Origin: Telmatospirillum siberiense
Lineage (GTDB): Bacteria; Pseudomonadota; Alphaproteobacteria; Rhodospirillales; Magnetospirillaceae
Direction of reading: 5' to 3'
Length of the DNA stretch: 64,000 nt
Assembly (NCBI RefSeq): GCF_002845745.1
Contig: NZ_PIUM01000005.1
Coordinates: 1 to 64,000, forward strand
The notes under the pieces were generated by a model. That model had not been told where the DNA came from. It saw only the letters and a program-made list of their open reading frames with translations, and made no database searches. The position numbers and the translations under genes are program-made. This document shows positions 8,601 to 17,856 of the stretch, one piece after another. The first letter of the stretch is position 1; each line of letters starts with the position of its first letter.

Positions 8601-9845
8601 TTATCCCCCCATGTCCTCCAGCCGATCGATCTGGCGCAGTTCCTTGAAGCGCCAGGCCCACACTCCCACCACCAGCAGGGTGCCCAGGCCACCGAGAACG
8701 ACGGCCGGGACGGCGCCGAACCAGGCTGCGGTCAGGCCCGATTCGAATTCCCCCAATTCGTTGGACGCGCCGATGAACACCAGATTGACGGCGCTCACCC
8801 GCCCGCGCATGGCGTCCGGCGTCCCCAACTGGATCAGCGACTGGCGGACATAGACGCTGACCATGTCGCAGCCGCCGATGGAGATGAGGGCGGCCAGCGA
8901 TAACAGAAAATGGGACGACAGGCCGAAGACGATGGTGGCCAGCCCGAAGCCGCCGACGCAGGCGAACATCAGATGTCCCAGGCGGCGCTTCGGTGGGTGA
9001 TGGGCCAGCCACAGGGCGCAGGTCGCCGCGCCAAGGGCCGGCGCGCTGCGCAACAGGCCGAGACCCCAGGGGCCCACCTCCAGGATATCGCTGGCGAACA
9101 CCGGCAGCAGGGCGGTGGCGCCGCCGAACAGCACGGCGAACAGGTCGAGCGAAATGGCGCCCAGCAAAATTGGATTGTCGCGAACGAAGCGCACCCCGGC
9201 GAACAGACGGTCCAATGTCACACCGCCTTCGCCGGCCGGCTTCAGGCGACTTTTTATGCGCAGCGTCGAAAACAGGGCGATCGTCAGCAGAACCGTGACC
9301 ACTCCGTAAACCGTTTCGGCGCCGAAGCCGTAAAGGACGCCGCCCAACGCCGGACCGGACACCACCGCTATCTGAAAGGCCTGGGCGTTCCAGGCGACGG
9401 CGTTGGGAAAATGTTCTTTCCGCACCAGCAGGGGAACCAGCGACGCCATCGCCGGGCCGAGGAAAGCCCTCGCCACGCCGAAAACCGACATGATCAGGAA
9501 AATCGGCAGAATGCCGGAGAGCCCATCCAGGCTCGCCAGGAAGAGCGTCGCGGCGCACAGCGCCTCGACAGCCAGGCAGACGGCCATGATGCTCCGCCGT
9601 TCGAGGCGGTCGGCGACGTGACCGGCGACCAGCGACAGCAATATCTGCGGCAGGAACAGCACCAGCCCGAGCAGGCCGAGATAAAGCGGGCGATGGGTGA
9701 GGGCATAGACCTGCCAGCCGACGGCGACGCCCTGCATCAACTGCCCGGCGCCGGCGGCAAAGCGGACGGCCAGATAACGGCGGAAATCGGGGTAGCGGAG
9801 AGCCGCTCTGGCGGCAACGGGGGCGGGAGGGGCGTCGGAGGGCAT
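8601..9845 (-). CDS. MFS transporter, EntS-like exporter group
   Basis: A 414-residue major facilitator with about twelve hydrophobic helices. The loop between helices 2 and 3 reads GHVADRLERR, the MFS motif A. The overall shape, with YPDFRRYLAVRF at the start and GRVSAVNLVFIGASNELGEF near the end, resembles the enterobactin-exporter (EntS) and related drug-exporter group. The substrate is unknown. It is transcribed alone on the minus strand, convergent with the typA unit; the two 3' ends are only 37 bases apart. Confidence 0.85.
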   Translation of the reverse strand: MPSDAPPAPVAARAALRYPDFRRYLAVRFAAGAGQLMQGVAVGWQVYALTHRPLYLGLLGLVLFLPQILLSLVAGHVADRLERRSIMAVCLAVEALCAATLFLASLDGLSGILPIFLIMSVFGVARAFLGPAMASLVPLLVRKEHFPNAVAWNAQAFQIAVVSGPALGGVLYGFGAETVYGVVTVLLTIALFSTLRIKSRLKPAGEGGVTLDRLFAGVRFVRDNPILLGAISLDLFAVLFGGATALLPVFASDILEVGPWGLGLLRSAPALGAATCALWLAHHPPKRRLGHLMFACVGGFGLATIVFGLSSHFLLSLAALISIGGCDMVSVYVRQSLIQLGTPDAMRGRVSAVNLVFIGASNELGEFESGLTAAWFGAVPAVVLGGLGTLLVVGVWAWRFKELRQIDRLEDMGG

Positions 9846-9951
9846 CCCTCACTTATAACCGATTGCCGGTGTCTGTCGCAAAAAAGACGCTTGAGCCGCC
9901 CCGGCGGTCGCGACGATGATGCATGTCAAACAGACGGAGATAAAAAAGACC

Positions 9952-10554
9952 ATGGAAATCAATGAAATCGCTGAAACCATTGCCGAGCGGGAAGCGAAGG
10001 ATGAACGCGAGGACGGATTTCGCCGCCGCACCGCTCTGTTGATTTCCGCCTTGGCGATGGTTCTGGCGATTACCGCGCTGGGGGCCAACAAGACGGCGAA
10101 GGAACTGATCGGCAGCGCCATCTCGGCTTCCGACACCTGGGCCTACTATCAGGCGAAGGGCATCCGGCAGAGCGCCACCAATCTGGCCATCGACGAAGTG
10201 GAGACGCAACTGGCCGATCCCGCCGTCACCTCGCCCGAGGTCCGCAAACTGCTGGAGACCAGGCTCAGCCGCTACCGCGAGGCCGTCCGTCATTACGATA
10301 CCGAGAGCGACGGCAGCGGGCGCAAGGAACTGGCGGCCAAGGCGCGGATGCTTGAGCACGAACGCGAGACCGCCGAAGTGCGGGAGGCGCATTTCGCCTT
10401 TGCCGAAGGCTTGCTGCAGATCGCCATCGTTCTGGCCTCGGCCGGCGTCACCACCGGAGCCCGCTTCCTGGTCAAGGCGGCCGGCGCGCTGGGCGGCCTG
10501 GGCACGCTGCTGTCCATCGACGCCTTCACCCTGCTGGTCGTCCTGCCGCTTTAA
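9952..10554 (+). CDS. DUF4337 family membrane protein
   Basis: A 200-residue protein with one helix near residues 30-48, a charged, probably coiled-coil middle with many Glu and Arg, and two hydrophobic helices at the C-terminus ending LLVVLPL. The N-terminal layout (acidic start, RRTALLISALAMVLAIT, then ANKTAKELIGS and DTWAYYQAKGIRQ) matches DUF4337, whose function is unknown. ATG 9952 is preferred, with CGGAGA about twelve bases upstream; ATG 9916 in the same frame has no ribosome-binding site. It stands alone between an MFS gene and a repeat. Confidence 0.75.
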   Translation: MEINEIAETIAEREAKDEREDGFRRRTALLISALAMVLAITALGANKTAKELIGSAISASDTWAYYQAKGIRQSATNLAIDEVETQLADPAVTSPEVRKLLETRLSRYREAVRHYDTESDGSGRKELAAKARMLEHERETAEVREAHFAFAEGLLQIAIVLASAGVTTGARFLVKAAGALGGLGTLLSIDAFTLLVVLPL

Positions 10555-10610
10555 AACATTTTGAAGTTCAATATGGGAGCGACGACATTATAAAATAATA
10601 ATGGAACACA

Positions 10611-10666
10611 GATGAACACCGATAAACACAGATGATGTTTCTTATCTGTGTTTATCGGTGTTCATC
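10611..10666. repeat. Perfect 23-bp inverted repeat (hairpin)
   Basis: GATGAACACCGATAAACACA followed by GAT (10611-10633) is exactly complementary to 10644-10666, with a ten-base loop. It sits 57 bases behind the DUF4337 gene and 91 bases from the 3' end of the hydrolase on the other strand. It may act as a bidirectional transcription end, although no T-run follows on either side. AT-rich DNA fills the rest of this gap. Confidence 0.75.
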
Positions 10667-10756
10667 TTAATTTATCAGTGCTTTTTTAAAATTACCGACG
10701 TCACATGGACGGTTATAATATTATTATTAATATCAGGGCTATGCCTTAAATCCGCG

Positions 10757-11752
10757 TCAGTCCTTTGCGGCCTCGGCCAAGCGGTCGAGGGCGTGGCGGT
10801 CGGCTTCCGAGGGCAAGGGGGCCTGGCGATTGCGGATCCAGGAAGCGATGTCGTCCAGGACGACCTTGGCCTGCAGATCGCGCAGCAGCATATGGTATCC
10901 GTTCGGATAGAAGGCGCGGACCGGCGGCACGGGATCCTTCGGCAAGGCCTTGAAAACCCGGAAGGTCGGCTCGGCCGGCACGACCTCGTCCTTGTCGCCG
11001 TAGAGCGCCAGCGTCGGGACATGCAGAAGGGGGCCGACTTCCGCCGCGTGATCCATCAGATCGCACAAACCGTGGATGGCGTCGACGCGGGTTTCCTTGA
11101 TGATCAGGGGGTCGGCGCTCAAACGCCGGAGCATCTCGATATTGTCCGACGGCATGATGTTGAGGCCGCGTCCCGTCAGGGTCAGCCAGGGCATGGCGTG
11201 AGAGGTGAACCACAAGGCGCCGCGCTGGAGGAAACCCATGCTGTCGCGGCCCCAGACGGCTGGCGCCGACAGGATGATGCCGGCCACCGGGGGGGCATCG
11301 GGGCGGGCCATGGTGACCATGACCACCGCGCCGCCCATGCTTTCGCCCAGCAAATAGAGAGGTTTGCCCGGATGGCGCGCGCCGATCAGCCGGACGGCGG
11401 CGCTCAGGTCGGCGCTCATCGTCGTCTCGCCCGCCCAATATCCGCGATTCGGGGCGGCGCCGAAGCCGCGCTGGTCATAGGCGTAGACGGCGATGCCGTG
11501 TTCGGCGAGGGCCTTGCCGGGTTCGTCGAAGGCGAAGCCGTAGTCGTTGAAGCCATGCAGTGCGATCACCACCGCCCATGGCTCGGAGGACGGTGTCCAG
11601 GCCCGCAGCGGCAGACGCATTTCGTCGGCGGTGACGATGGCGTCGTCGGCCAGGGCCGGAGACGTGACCGGTGGTCCGGCCAGTTTGACGGTGGGCGTGC
11701 AGGCGGCGAGGGACAGACCGATCATGAGGACCGCGGCGCGCCGGATGGTCAT
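10757..11752 (-). CDS. Lipoprotein alpha/beta hydrolase, monoacylglycerol-lipase-like
   Basis: A 331-residue serine hydrolase with a lipoprotein signal: the lipobox LAAC puts the lipidated cysteine at residue 18. After it comes the fold of the lysophospholipase/monoacylglycerol-lipase family: oxyanion HG (66-67), nucleophile elbow GESMGG (Ser138), the acid in YGDKDEVVP and a C-terminal histidine in NGYHML. It probably cleaves acyl esters at the membrane surface. Its start codon overlaps the stop of the ABC ATPase gene by four bases (ATGA), so the two are translationally coupled, an unusual pairing. Confidence 0.88.
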   Translation of the reverse strand: MTIRRAAVLMIGLSLAACTPTVKLAGPPVTSPALADDAIVTADEMRLPLRAWTPSSEPWAVVIALHGFNDYGFAFDEPGKALAEHGIAVYAYDQRGFGAAPNRGYWAGETTMSADLSAAVRLIGARHPGKPLYLLGESMGGAVVMVTMARPDAPPVAGIILSAPAVWGRDSMGFLQRGALWFTSHAMPWLTLTGRGLNIMPSDNIEMLRRLSADPLIIKETRVDAIHGLCDLMDHAAEVGPLLHVPTLALYGDKDEVVPAEPTFRVFKALPKDPVPPVRAFYPNGYHMLLRDLQAKVVLDDIASWIRNRQAPLPSEADRHALDRLAEAAKD

Positions 11753-12738
11753 CGGCCGGCTGCGTCATCCGGCGTATGCCGGGTCAATTGCAGGAAGATA
11801 TCCTCCAGGTCGGTCTCCTCGGTCGAAAGGTCGACCACTGAAAGCCGGGCGGCCTCGAGAGCGGCGAGGATGGCGCCGACCTGCACGCGGCTGGGCTTAT
11901 AGCGGAAGGTCAGCCGGCGGCGGTCCCTGAGTTCCGGTCCGAAGGGGGCCAATTCCGCGGGGACGGCGGTGAGGTCGTGGTCGACGAGGACGGTCAGCGT
12001 CTTGCTGTCCAGCCGGCGCAGCAACGTTTTCTTTTCCTCGTTGGCGACCACCCGGCCCCGGTCGATGATGGCGATGCGGTCGCATAATTCCTCGGCCTCC
12101 TCCAGGTAATGGGTGGTCAGGAGGATGGTCGTGCCGGCGGCGTTCAGGCTCTTGACATAGGTCCAGAGCTGCTGGCGCAATTCGATGTCGACGCCGGCCG
12201 TCGGTTCGTCGAGGACCAGTACCGGCGGCGTATGGACCATCGCCTTGGCCACCAGCAGCCGGCGGCGCATGCCGCCCGACAGGGTTCGCGCATAGGCGTG
12301 CGCCTTGTCGGCGAGGCCCACGGCCTCGAGGATTTCGTCGGTGCGCCGTTCATGGGCGGGAACGCCGTAGAGTCCGGCCTGCACTTCCAGCATTTCGCGG
12401 GGCGTGAAAAAGGGGTCGAGATTCAGTTCCTGCGGTACCACGCCGATGGCCGCCCTGGCCCAGCGTTCGTCGGTGACGGTGTCATAGCCCCAGATGCGGG
12501 CGCTGCCCGAGGACTTGACGACCAATCCCGCCAGGATATTGATCAGGGTCGATTTTCCGGCCCCGTTCGGCCCCAGAAGCCCGAAGAAGGAGCCGCGCGG
12601 AACGGCGAGACTCACCGAATCGAGGGCAAGTTTGGCCGGTTGGCGGCCCCGGGCGCCGTAGGTCTTGGAAAGCAGACGGGTTTCCACGGCGTAATCGGGC
12701 AGGGAGCTGACGGAGGACCGTTGAGTTGCTGCGGACAT
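11749..12738 (-). CDS. ABC transporter ATP-binding protein (DrrA/CcmA type)
   Basis: A 329-residue ATPase with all core motifs: Walker A GPNGAGKST (56-64), Q-loop VPQELNLD, signature LSGGMRRRL, Walker B VLVLDEPT and the switch His in TTHYLEEAEELCD. The C-terminal extension of about 90 residues is typical of the DrrA/NodI-like subgroup that works with ABC-2 permeases. No permease gene is adjacent; the next gene in the transcript is a lipoprotein hydrolase, overlapping by four bases. ATG 12738 is chosen over an in-frame TTG at 12774 that would add twelve poorly conserved residues. Confidence 0.9.
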   Translation of the reverse strand: MSAATQRSSVSSLPDYAVETRLLSKTYGARGRQPAKLALDSVSLAVPRGSFFGLLGPNGAGKSTLINILAGLVVKSSGSARIWGYDTVTDERWARAAIGVVPQELNLDPFFTPREMLEVQAGLYGVPAHERRTDEILEAVGLADKAHAYARTLSGGMRRRLLVAKAMVHTPPVLVLDEPTAGVDIELRQQLWTYVKSLNAAGTTILLTTHYLEEAEELCDRIAIIDRGRVVANEEKKTLLRRLDSKTLTVLVDHDLTAVPAELAPFGPELRDRRRLTFRYKPSRVQVGAILAALEAARLSVVDLSTEETDLEDIFLQLTRHTPDDAAGR

Positions 12739-12848
12739 GATCCAGCGAGAAGGGAATTGATTGGCCAGCCGCAATGGGTATCATCCGGCGGACCGCAGGG
12801 CAATGTTTTGCGGTGATACTCCCCTTTTGAAAGCGAAGGATGATCGAC

Positions 12849-13028
12849 ATGGCCAAGGACGTCATCACGGTGAACAGCGCGACCGTCGCCTGCGAGGGCA
12901 GCGGCCCGGACTCCGGCCATCCGAAGATCTATCTGACGTTCAAGGCCGGCGGTTCCGAAGTCGTCTGTCCCTATTGCAGCCGGACATTCGTCCTGGCGGA
13001 AGGGGCGAAGATCGCTCACGGTCATTGA
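12849..13028 (+). CDS. Zinc-finger domain protein (zf-CHCC type)
   Basis: A 59-residue protein with the zf-CHCC pattern. It has one cysteine near residue 14 (VACEG), GHPKIYL in the middle, then CPYCSRTFVL and a final histidine-rich AHGH. The family is related to the zinc-binding end of the mitochondrial complex I subunit NDUFS6. Its bacterial role is not settled. AAGGA stands eight bases before ATG 12849; ATG 12840 in the same frame touches that site and is less likely. polA begins two bases after the stop. Confidence 0.85.
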   Translation: MAKDVITVNSATVACEGSGPDSGHPKIYLTFKAGGSEVVCPYCSRTFVLAEGAKIAHGH

Positions 13029-13029
13029 G

Positions 13030-15849
13030 ATGAGCGAAGCCCCGTTCAAACACGTCTATCTGGTCGACGGCTCCGGATTTATTTTCCGCGCGTTCCACGC
13101 CCTGCCGCCGATGAGCAATCCGGACGGGGTGCCGGTCAATGCGGTGTTCGGCTTCATCACCATGCTGATGAAGCTTCTGACGGAATCGGACGCCGATCGT
13201 CTGGCGGTGATCTTCGACGCCGGGCGCGCCACTTTCCGAAACGAGATCTACCCCGACTACAAGGCCCATCGTCCCGATCCGCCGGAAGAGCTGATTCCCC
13301 AGTTCTCCCTGATCCGCGACGCGGTGCGCGCCTTCAACGTCTCCTGCGTCGAAATGCCGGGTTTCGAAGCCGACGACCTGATCGCCACCTATGCCCGGCA
13401 AGCGGCGGAGATGGGCGCCAAGGTGACCATCGTCTCTTCGGACAAGGATCTGATGCAACTGGTCGGTGGCCGGGTCGGCATGTTCGATCCCATGAAGAAC
13501 CGGCAGATCGGGCCGGCCGAGGTCTTCGAGAAATTCTCCGTTTCACCCGACAAGGTGGTCGACGTCCAGGCCCTGGCCGGCGATCCCACCGACAATGTGC
13601 CGGGCGTACCGGGAATCGGCGTCAAGACCGCCGCGCAGCTGATCAACGAATATGGCGATCTGGACACCCTCCTGGCCCGCGCCGGCGAGATCAAACAGCC
13701 GAAACGCCGTGAAACCCTGCAATCCAACGCCGAGGCGGCAAGGATCTCCAGGCAGCTGGTCCGTCTGAGAAATGACGTGCCGGTTCCCGAACCCCTGGAG
13801 AATTTCACCGTCAGGGAGCCCGACCGGGACGTCCTGCTGGGGTTCATCGATCAGCAGGGATTCCGCAGCATCCGCGCGCGCCTGACCAACGGACAGCCGG
13901 CGCCGGCGGCGGGCAAACCCCTGAGTGCCCCCGATTCCCGGATTTCCGGGGCGGTGGTCATGCCGGAAGCGACCCCCGGCCCGGTACCCGCCCCCGTGGC
14001 GACCGACTATGAACTGGTGGTCGAGATCGCCGCGCTCGACCGGTGGATTGCCGCCGGCCGCAAGGCCGGTATCGTCGCCGTCGACACCGAGACCAATTCC
14101 CTGGATCCGCTGCGCTGTGATCTGGTCGGGGTTTCCCTGGCCCTCGCGCCGGGACGGGCCTGCTATATTCCGGTTCTGCACAATGGCGGCGCCGCGCAAG
14201 GGTCGCTCGATCTGGGCGGGCCGGAGCCCGGCGCCGATGGGCCGAAGCCGCTGCCCAAGGCCGACATCGTCAAGCGGCTCAAGCTGTTGCTCGAGGACCC
14301 GGCGGTCCTCAAGGTCGGCCACAACATCAAATTCGATCTGCAGGTGCTGGGCTCCTGCGGGCTCGCGGTGGCACCGATCGACGACACCATGCTGTTGTCC
14401 TATGTGCTGGAAAGCGGTGCCCACGGCCATGGCATGGACGAGCTGTCGGCCCTTTATCTGGGCCATAAGACCATCACCTATGGCGAGGTCTGCGGAACCG
14501 GGAAGGCCCAGATCACCTTCGACCGGGTCCCGCTGGACAAGGCCTTGGCCTACGCGGCCGAGGATGCGGACATCACCTTGCGTCTGCACGGCGTGCTGAA
14601 GCCCCGGCTGGTCGCCGAGCATCTGGTGACGGTCTACGAGACGCTGGAACGTCCCCTGGTTCCGGTGCTGGCCGCCATGGAACGCGCCGGGATCAAGGTC
14701 GACAAGGCCGAACTGCAAAGCATGTCCGTGGAATTCGGCAGACGGATGAGCGATTTCGAGCGCGATATCTGCCTTCTGGCCGGGGTGGAGTTCAATATCG
14801 GCTCGCCCAAGCAGTTGGGCGAAATCCTGTTCGAGAAGCTGAACCTGCCGGGCGGCAAGAAAAGCGCCAAGACCGGTGCCTGGGGAACCGGCGCCGACGT
14901 GCTGGAACAATTGGCGCCGCTGCATCCGCTGCCGCGGAAGGTTCTCGATTGGCGGCAACTGGCCAAATTGAAGAGCACCTATGCCGACGCCCTGGTCGAT
15001 CAGATCAATCCGGCGACGGGCCGCGTCCATACCAGCTATGCCATGGCGATCACCAGCACGGGGCGGCTGTCGTCCTCGGATCCCAATTTGCAGAATATTC
15101 CGATCCGGACCGAGGAGGGGCGTCGCATCCGCCGGGCCTTCATCGCCGAACCGGGCTTCAAGCTGCTCTCGGCCGACTATTCGCAGATCGAACTGCGCCT
15201 GGTCGCCCATGTCGCCGGCATTCAGGGCCTGATCGAGGCTTTCAAAAACGGCGCCGATATTCACGCCATCACCGCCAGTCAGGTTTTCGGCGTGCCGGTG
15301 GAAGGAATGGATCAGTCCATCCGACGCAAGGCCAAGGCGATCAATTTCGGCATCATCTACGGCATCAGCGCCTTCGGTCTGGCCCAGCAGTTGGGAATTT
15401 CGAACGGCGAGGCCAAGCAATATATCGATGCCTATTTCGCCCGCTATCCGGAAATCCGGCACTATATGGACCGCACCAAGGAACAGGTCAAAAAGCAGGG
15501 ATGGGTCGAAACGCTGTTCGGCCGCAAATGCTTCGTTCCGGGGATCAACGACCGCAATCCGGCGATGCGGGCCTTCGCCGAGCGCGCCGCCATCAACGCG
15601 CCGATCCAGGGGGGGGCCGCCGATATCATCAAGCGGGCGATGATCCGCCTGCCGGATGCCCTGGCGGCCGAAGGGTTGACGGCTCGCATGCTGCTGCAGG
15701 TGCATGACGAACTGGTGTTCGAGGTCCCGGAGGCCGAGATCGAGGCAACCAGGGCCGTCGTCAAGCGGGTCATGGAGGCCGCCGCTTCCCTCGACGTGCC
15801 GCTTCTGGTCGAGGTCGGCGTCGCCGCCAGTTGGGCCGAGGCACATTGA
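13030..15849 (+). CDS. polA: DNA polymerase I
   Basis: A 939-residue three-domain DNA polymerase I for Okazaki-fragment processing and repair synthesis. The N-terminal 5'-3' exonuclease (1 to about 290) has LVDGSGFIFRAFHALPP and GFEADDLIATYA. The 3'-5' proofreading exonuclease is intact, with VDTETNSLDP at about 351. The polymerase domain carries DYSQIELR (about 715), the O-helix RRKAKAINFGIIYG (about 770) and HDELVFEVP (about 892). Both nuclease sites and the polymerase aspartates appear present. It follows the zinc-finger gene by one base and is followed by a hairpin. Confidence 0.99.
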   Translation: MSEAPFKHVYLVDGSGFIFRAFHALPPMSNPDGVPVNAVFGFITMLMKLLTESDADRLAVIFDAGRATFRNEIYPDYKAHRPDPPEELIPQFSLIRDAVRAFNVSCVEMPGFEADDLIATYARQAAEMGAKVTIVSSDKDLMQLVGGRVGMFDPMKNRQIGPAEVFEKFSVSPDKVVDVQALAGDPTDNVPGVPGIGVKTAAQLINEYGDLDTLLARAGEIKQPKRRETLQSNAEAARISRQLVRLRNDVPVPEPLENFTVREPDRDVLLGFIDQQGFRSIRARLTNGQPAPAAGKPLSAPDSRISGAVVMPEATPGPVPAPVATDYELVVEIAALDRWIAAGRKAGIVAVDTETNSLDPLRCDLVGVSLALAPGRACYIPVLHNGGAAQGSLDLGGPEPGADGPKPLPKADIVKRLKLLLEDPAVLKVGHNIKFDLQVLGSCGLAVAPIDDTMLLSYVLESGAHGHGMDELSALYLGHKTITYGEVCGTGKAQITFDRVPLDKALAYAAEDADITLRLHGVLKPRLVAEHLVTVYETLERPLVPVLAAMERAGIKVDKAELQSMSVEFGRRMSDFERDICLLAGVEFNIGSPKQLGEILFEKLNLPGGKKSAKTGAWGTGADVLEQLAPLHPLPRKVLDWRQLAKLKSTYADALVDQINPATGRVHTSYAMAITSTGRLSSSDPNLQNIPIRTEEGRRIRRAFIAEPGFKLLSADYSQIELRLVAHVAGIQGLIEAFKNGADIHAITASQVFGVPVEGMDQSIRRKAKAINFGIIYGISAFGLAQQLGISNGEAKQYIDAYFARYPEIRHYMDRTKEQVKKQGWVETLFGRKCFVPGINDRNPAMRAFAERAAINAPIQGGAADIIKRAMIRLPDALAAEGLTARMLLQVHDELVFEVPEAEIEATRAVVKRVMEAAASLDVPLLVEVGVAASWAEAH

Positions 15850-15995
15850 GGGCCCGTTGATAAATTATCGAATCAACGGGCCCTTAAGCCCGAGCGGCGC
15901 TTCTTGCCCGCCGTAGCGGAGCGTAGGCGTCATATGGAATCTTAGGGTTTGGAGCGATAATTTCGCGACAAGCCCTGAGCGTCAAATAATATCCC
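15850..15995. repeat. Hairpin plus REP-like repeat behind polA
   Basis: GGGCCCGTTGAT (15850-15861) pairs exactly with ATCAACGGGCCC (15872-15883) and probably ends polA transcription. It is followed by AAGCCCGAGCGGCGC, a block ending GCGTAGGCGTCATATG and a second imperfect hairpin starting TTAGGGTTTGGAGCGA. The same order of parts occurs at 19207-19338, and a fragment occurs at about 41733-41757. This is an interspersed repeat family, non-coding. Confidence 0.7.
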
Positions 15996-16008
15996 TGCCG
16001 GTTCCTCT

Positions 16009-16824
16009 TCAGCTCGACATCAGCACCGGCAGGGTCTGGTGGCGCAGCATGAACCGGGTGCCGCCGCCGCGCAGGAAGCTCAAGCCCAATCCGCTGTGGG
16101 CGCCCATCACCAGCAGATCCGATCCCAGATCGAAGACCCGCGACAAGATGACGTCCATGACGCCGAGCTCCTCGGAGACAAGGCGTTCCGAGCGGGCTTT
16201 GACGCCGTGGCGCAACAGATGGTCGACGATGTCGACCTTAGGGCCGTTCTCGGGTTCGCCCTGGTCGTGGACGCCCGCGTCACGGATGGACAGCACATCG
16301 ACCTGGACGGCGCGTTCGAGGAAGGGCATGGCGTCGTGCAGCGCCCGGCTGGCCTCGCGGCTGCCGTTCCAGGCGAGGGCGATTCTTTCGCCCAGATGGG
16401 TGACCGGTCCGGTTTCGGGAAGGATCAGAACCGGCCGGCCGCTGTTCAGCACCACCTGTTCCACCAGATTTTCCGGGACTTTCCCCGTCTCCGCCCGCCA
16501 CTGTCCGAGGATCGTCAGATCGGCGTAGCGGGCGCAAAACACCGTCTCGGCGACGACGTGATTGCCTTCGCCATGGTCGAGACGCCACCATTTGGAGTCC
16601 AGGCCGGCTTCGTTCGTCCTGTCGCGGAACAGCGCCCGGGCATGCTGGGCGGCCGCTTCCAGGTGGTTCCCCGGCCGCCGCGCGACGATGCTGGGCGCGT
16701 CCGTCTCGCTTTGGGCGAACAGGCCGATCAGGCGGGCGTTTTCACGTTTGGCGAGATCGATGGACAGATCGAGACGGTGCGGCATCTGCGCGCCGCCGTC
16801 CAGATGCACCAGGATGTCCTTCAT
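16009..16824 (-). CDS. Universal stress protein, tandem UspA domains
   Basis: A 271-residue cytoplasmic protein made of two UspA-like halves. The first begins MKDILVHLDGG. The second ends with GAHSGLGLSFLRGGGTRFML, which follows the ATP-binding pattern G-2x-G-9x-G of ATP-type Usp proteins. Such proteins accumulate in starvation or stress; a precise activity is not known. ATG 16824 is chosen because GGGAGGAG stands about eight bases before it; the frame extends 14 residues further to an unsupported start. It is monocistronic and convergent with polA. Confidence 0.88.
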   Translation of the reverse strand: MKDILVHLDGGAQMPHRLDLSIDLAKRENARLIGLFAQSETDAPSIVARRPGNHLEAAAQHARALFRDRTNEAGLDSKWWRLDHGEGNHVVAETVFCARYADLTILGQWRAETGKVPENLVEQVVLNSGRPVLILPETGPVTHLGERIALAWNGSREASRALHDAMPFLERAVQVDVLSIRDAGVHDQGEPENGPKVDIVDHLLRHGVKARSERLVSEELGVMDVILSRVFDLGSDLLVMGAHSGLGLSFLRGGGTRFMLRHQTLPVLMSS

Positions 16825-16982
16825 GGCGATGTCTCCTCCCCTGTTTCGCGTCTCTTTGTTCAACATATGTGACTCTTCGCGTTCGCCGGGAAGTCCCTTT
16901 CACGAGAGGTCCGGGCTTGCCTGGGATGGGAGGAGAGGTCTAAACCTCGGTGGATCATGAAGGATATCCAAGGAGAACAGCC

Positions 16983-17582
16983 GTGATCGACCGTCTGGCC
17001 CAACAAATCGCTTTCATTCTGGAAATCGACAAGATGAAGACGATTCTTCGTCAGAATGTGCCGATCACCGAACCGCACCGGCAGGAAAACGATGCCGAGC
17101 ATTCCTGGCATCTGGCGATGATGGCCCTGCTGCTGGCCGAACATGCGGACGAGGCGGTGGATGTCGCCCGCGTGGTGAAGATGCTCCTGATCCATGATCT
17201 GGTGGAGATCGATGCCGGAGACACCTTCATTTATGACGTCGCCGCCAACCAGGATAAGGAAGAGCGTGAACAACGCGCCGCCGACCGCGTGTTCGGTTTG
17301 TTGCCGGAAGACCAGGGGAGGGAGCTCCGCGGCTTGTGGGACGAATTCGAAGCCCGGACGACGTCCGACGCCCGCTTCGCCCATGCGATCGACCGGTTCC
17401 AGCCGGTTTTGCTCAACGTCGCGACGCAAGGGCTTCGGTGGAAGGTGCATGGCGTGACCGCCGATCGCGTGCTGGCCCGCAACCGCGTGGTGGGCGATGC
17501 CTCGGAGCGGTTGTGGAGCCATCTTCAGGATCTGATCGCCGATATGGTCGAGCAGGGACATCTGCCGCCGGGTCCGCAGTAA
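16983..17582 (+). CDS. HD-domain phosphohydrolase (YfbR/HDDC2-like)
   Basis: A 199-residue HD-superfamily hydrolase. Metal-binding residues are visible as ENDAEHSWH (His40), LIHDLVEIDAGD (His71, Asp72) and a later Asp in FAHAIDRFQP. This pattern matches the YfbR/HDDC2 group, which dephosphorylates deoxynucleoside 5'-monophosphates. The start is GTG 16983 with AAGGAGA six bases upstream; the frame also opens at GTG 16950 without a site. The stop codon forms the first bases of a repeat element. Confidence 0.85.
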   Translation: MIDRLAQQIAFILEIDKMKTILRQNVPITEPHRQENDAEHSWHLAMMALLLAEHADEAVDVARVVKMLLIHDLVEIDAGDTFIYDVAANQDKEEREQRAADRVFGLLPEDQGRELRGLWDEFEARTTSDARFAHAIDRFQPVLLNVATQGLRWKVHGVTADRVLARNRVVGDASERLWSHLQDLIADMVEQGHLPPGPQ

Positions 17583-17735
17583 TACCAAGTCTTGATGAGG
17601 ATGACTCATCGAGACTTGGTCTGGCGCGATTAGCGCGCCCGCGCCATCGTTGGCGCGAAGCCAAGGGTTTCGGAGAAACCCGCCCGGCGATTGAGAGCTC
17701 GGTGATCGGTTCCGATCACCGAGAGTTGGTATAAG
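17581..17735. repeat. 155-bp MITE-like repeat (ATACCAA...TTGGTAT ends)
   Basis: The element has short terminal inverted repeats (AATACCAAG at the left, TTGGTATAAG at the right). It contains a 15-bp hairpin starting CCAAGTCTTGATGAG, a core GCGCGCCCGCGCCATCGTTG, a stem GGGTTT/AAACCC, CGCCGGGCG-like sequence, and a second hairpin CTCGGTGATCGG/CCGATCACCGAG. An inverted full copy lies at 55658-55809 and an end fragment at 21809-21844. The core is shared with the element at 872-1308. Its left end overlaps the stop codon of the HD gene. Bases 17736-17846 hold AT-rich DNA, probably the chemoreceptor promoter. Confidence 0.8.
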
Positions 17736-17856
17736 TCCCCCTTCGCATCGATATCTGCTTCCTCCGCCGCGCCGGCCGGCATACTATCAATTATAAATAC
17801 ATAGAGCGTCGTAAGATCGACAACTATTAAGAATTTCGGCGATGGTGGAGGGATGC

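Noticed and set aside
13543-15846. 767-codon open frame antisense to polA
   Set aside because: Shadow of polA; no motif and unlikely amino-acid composition.
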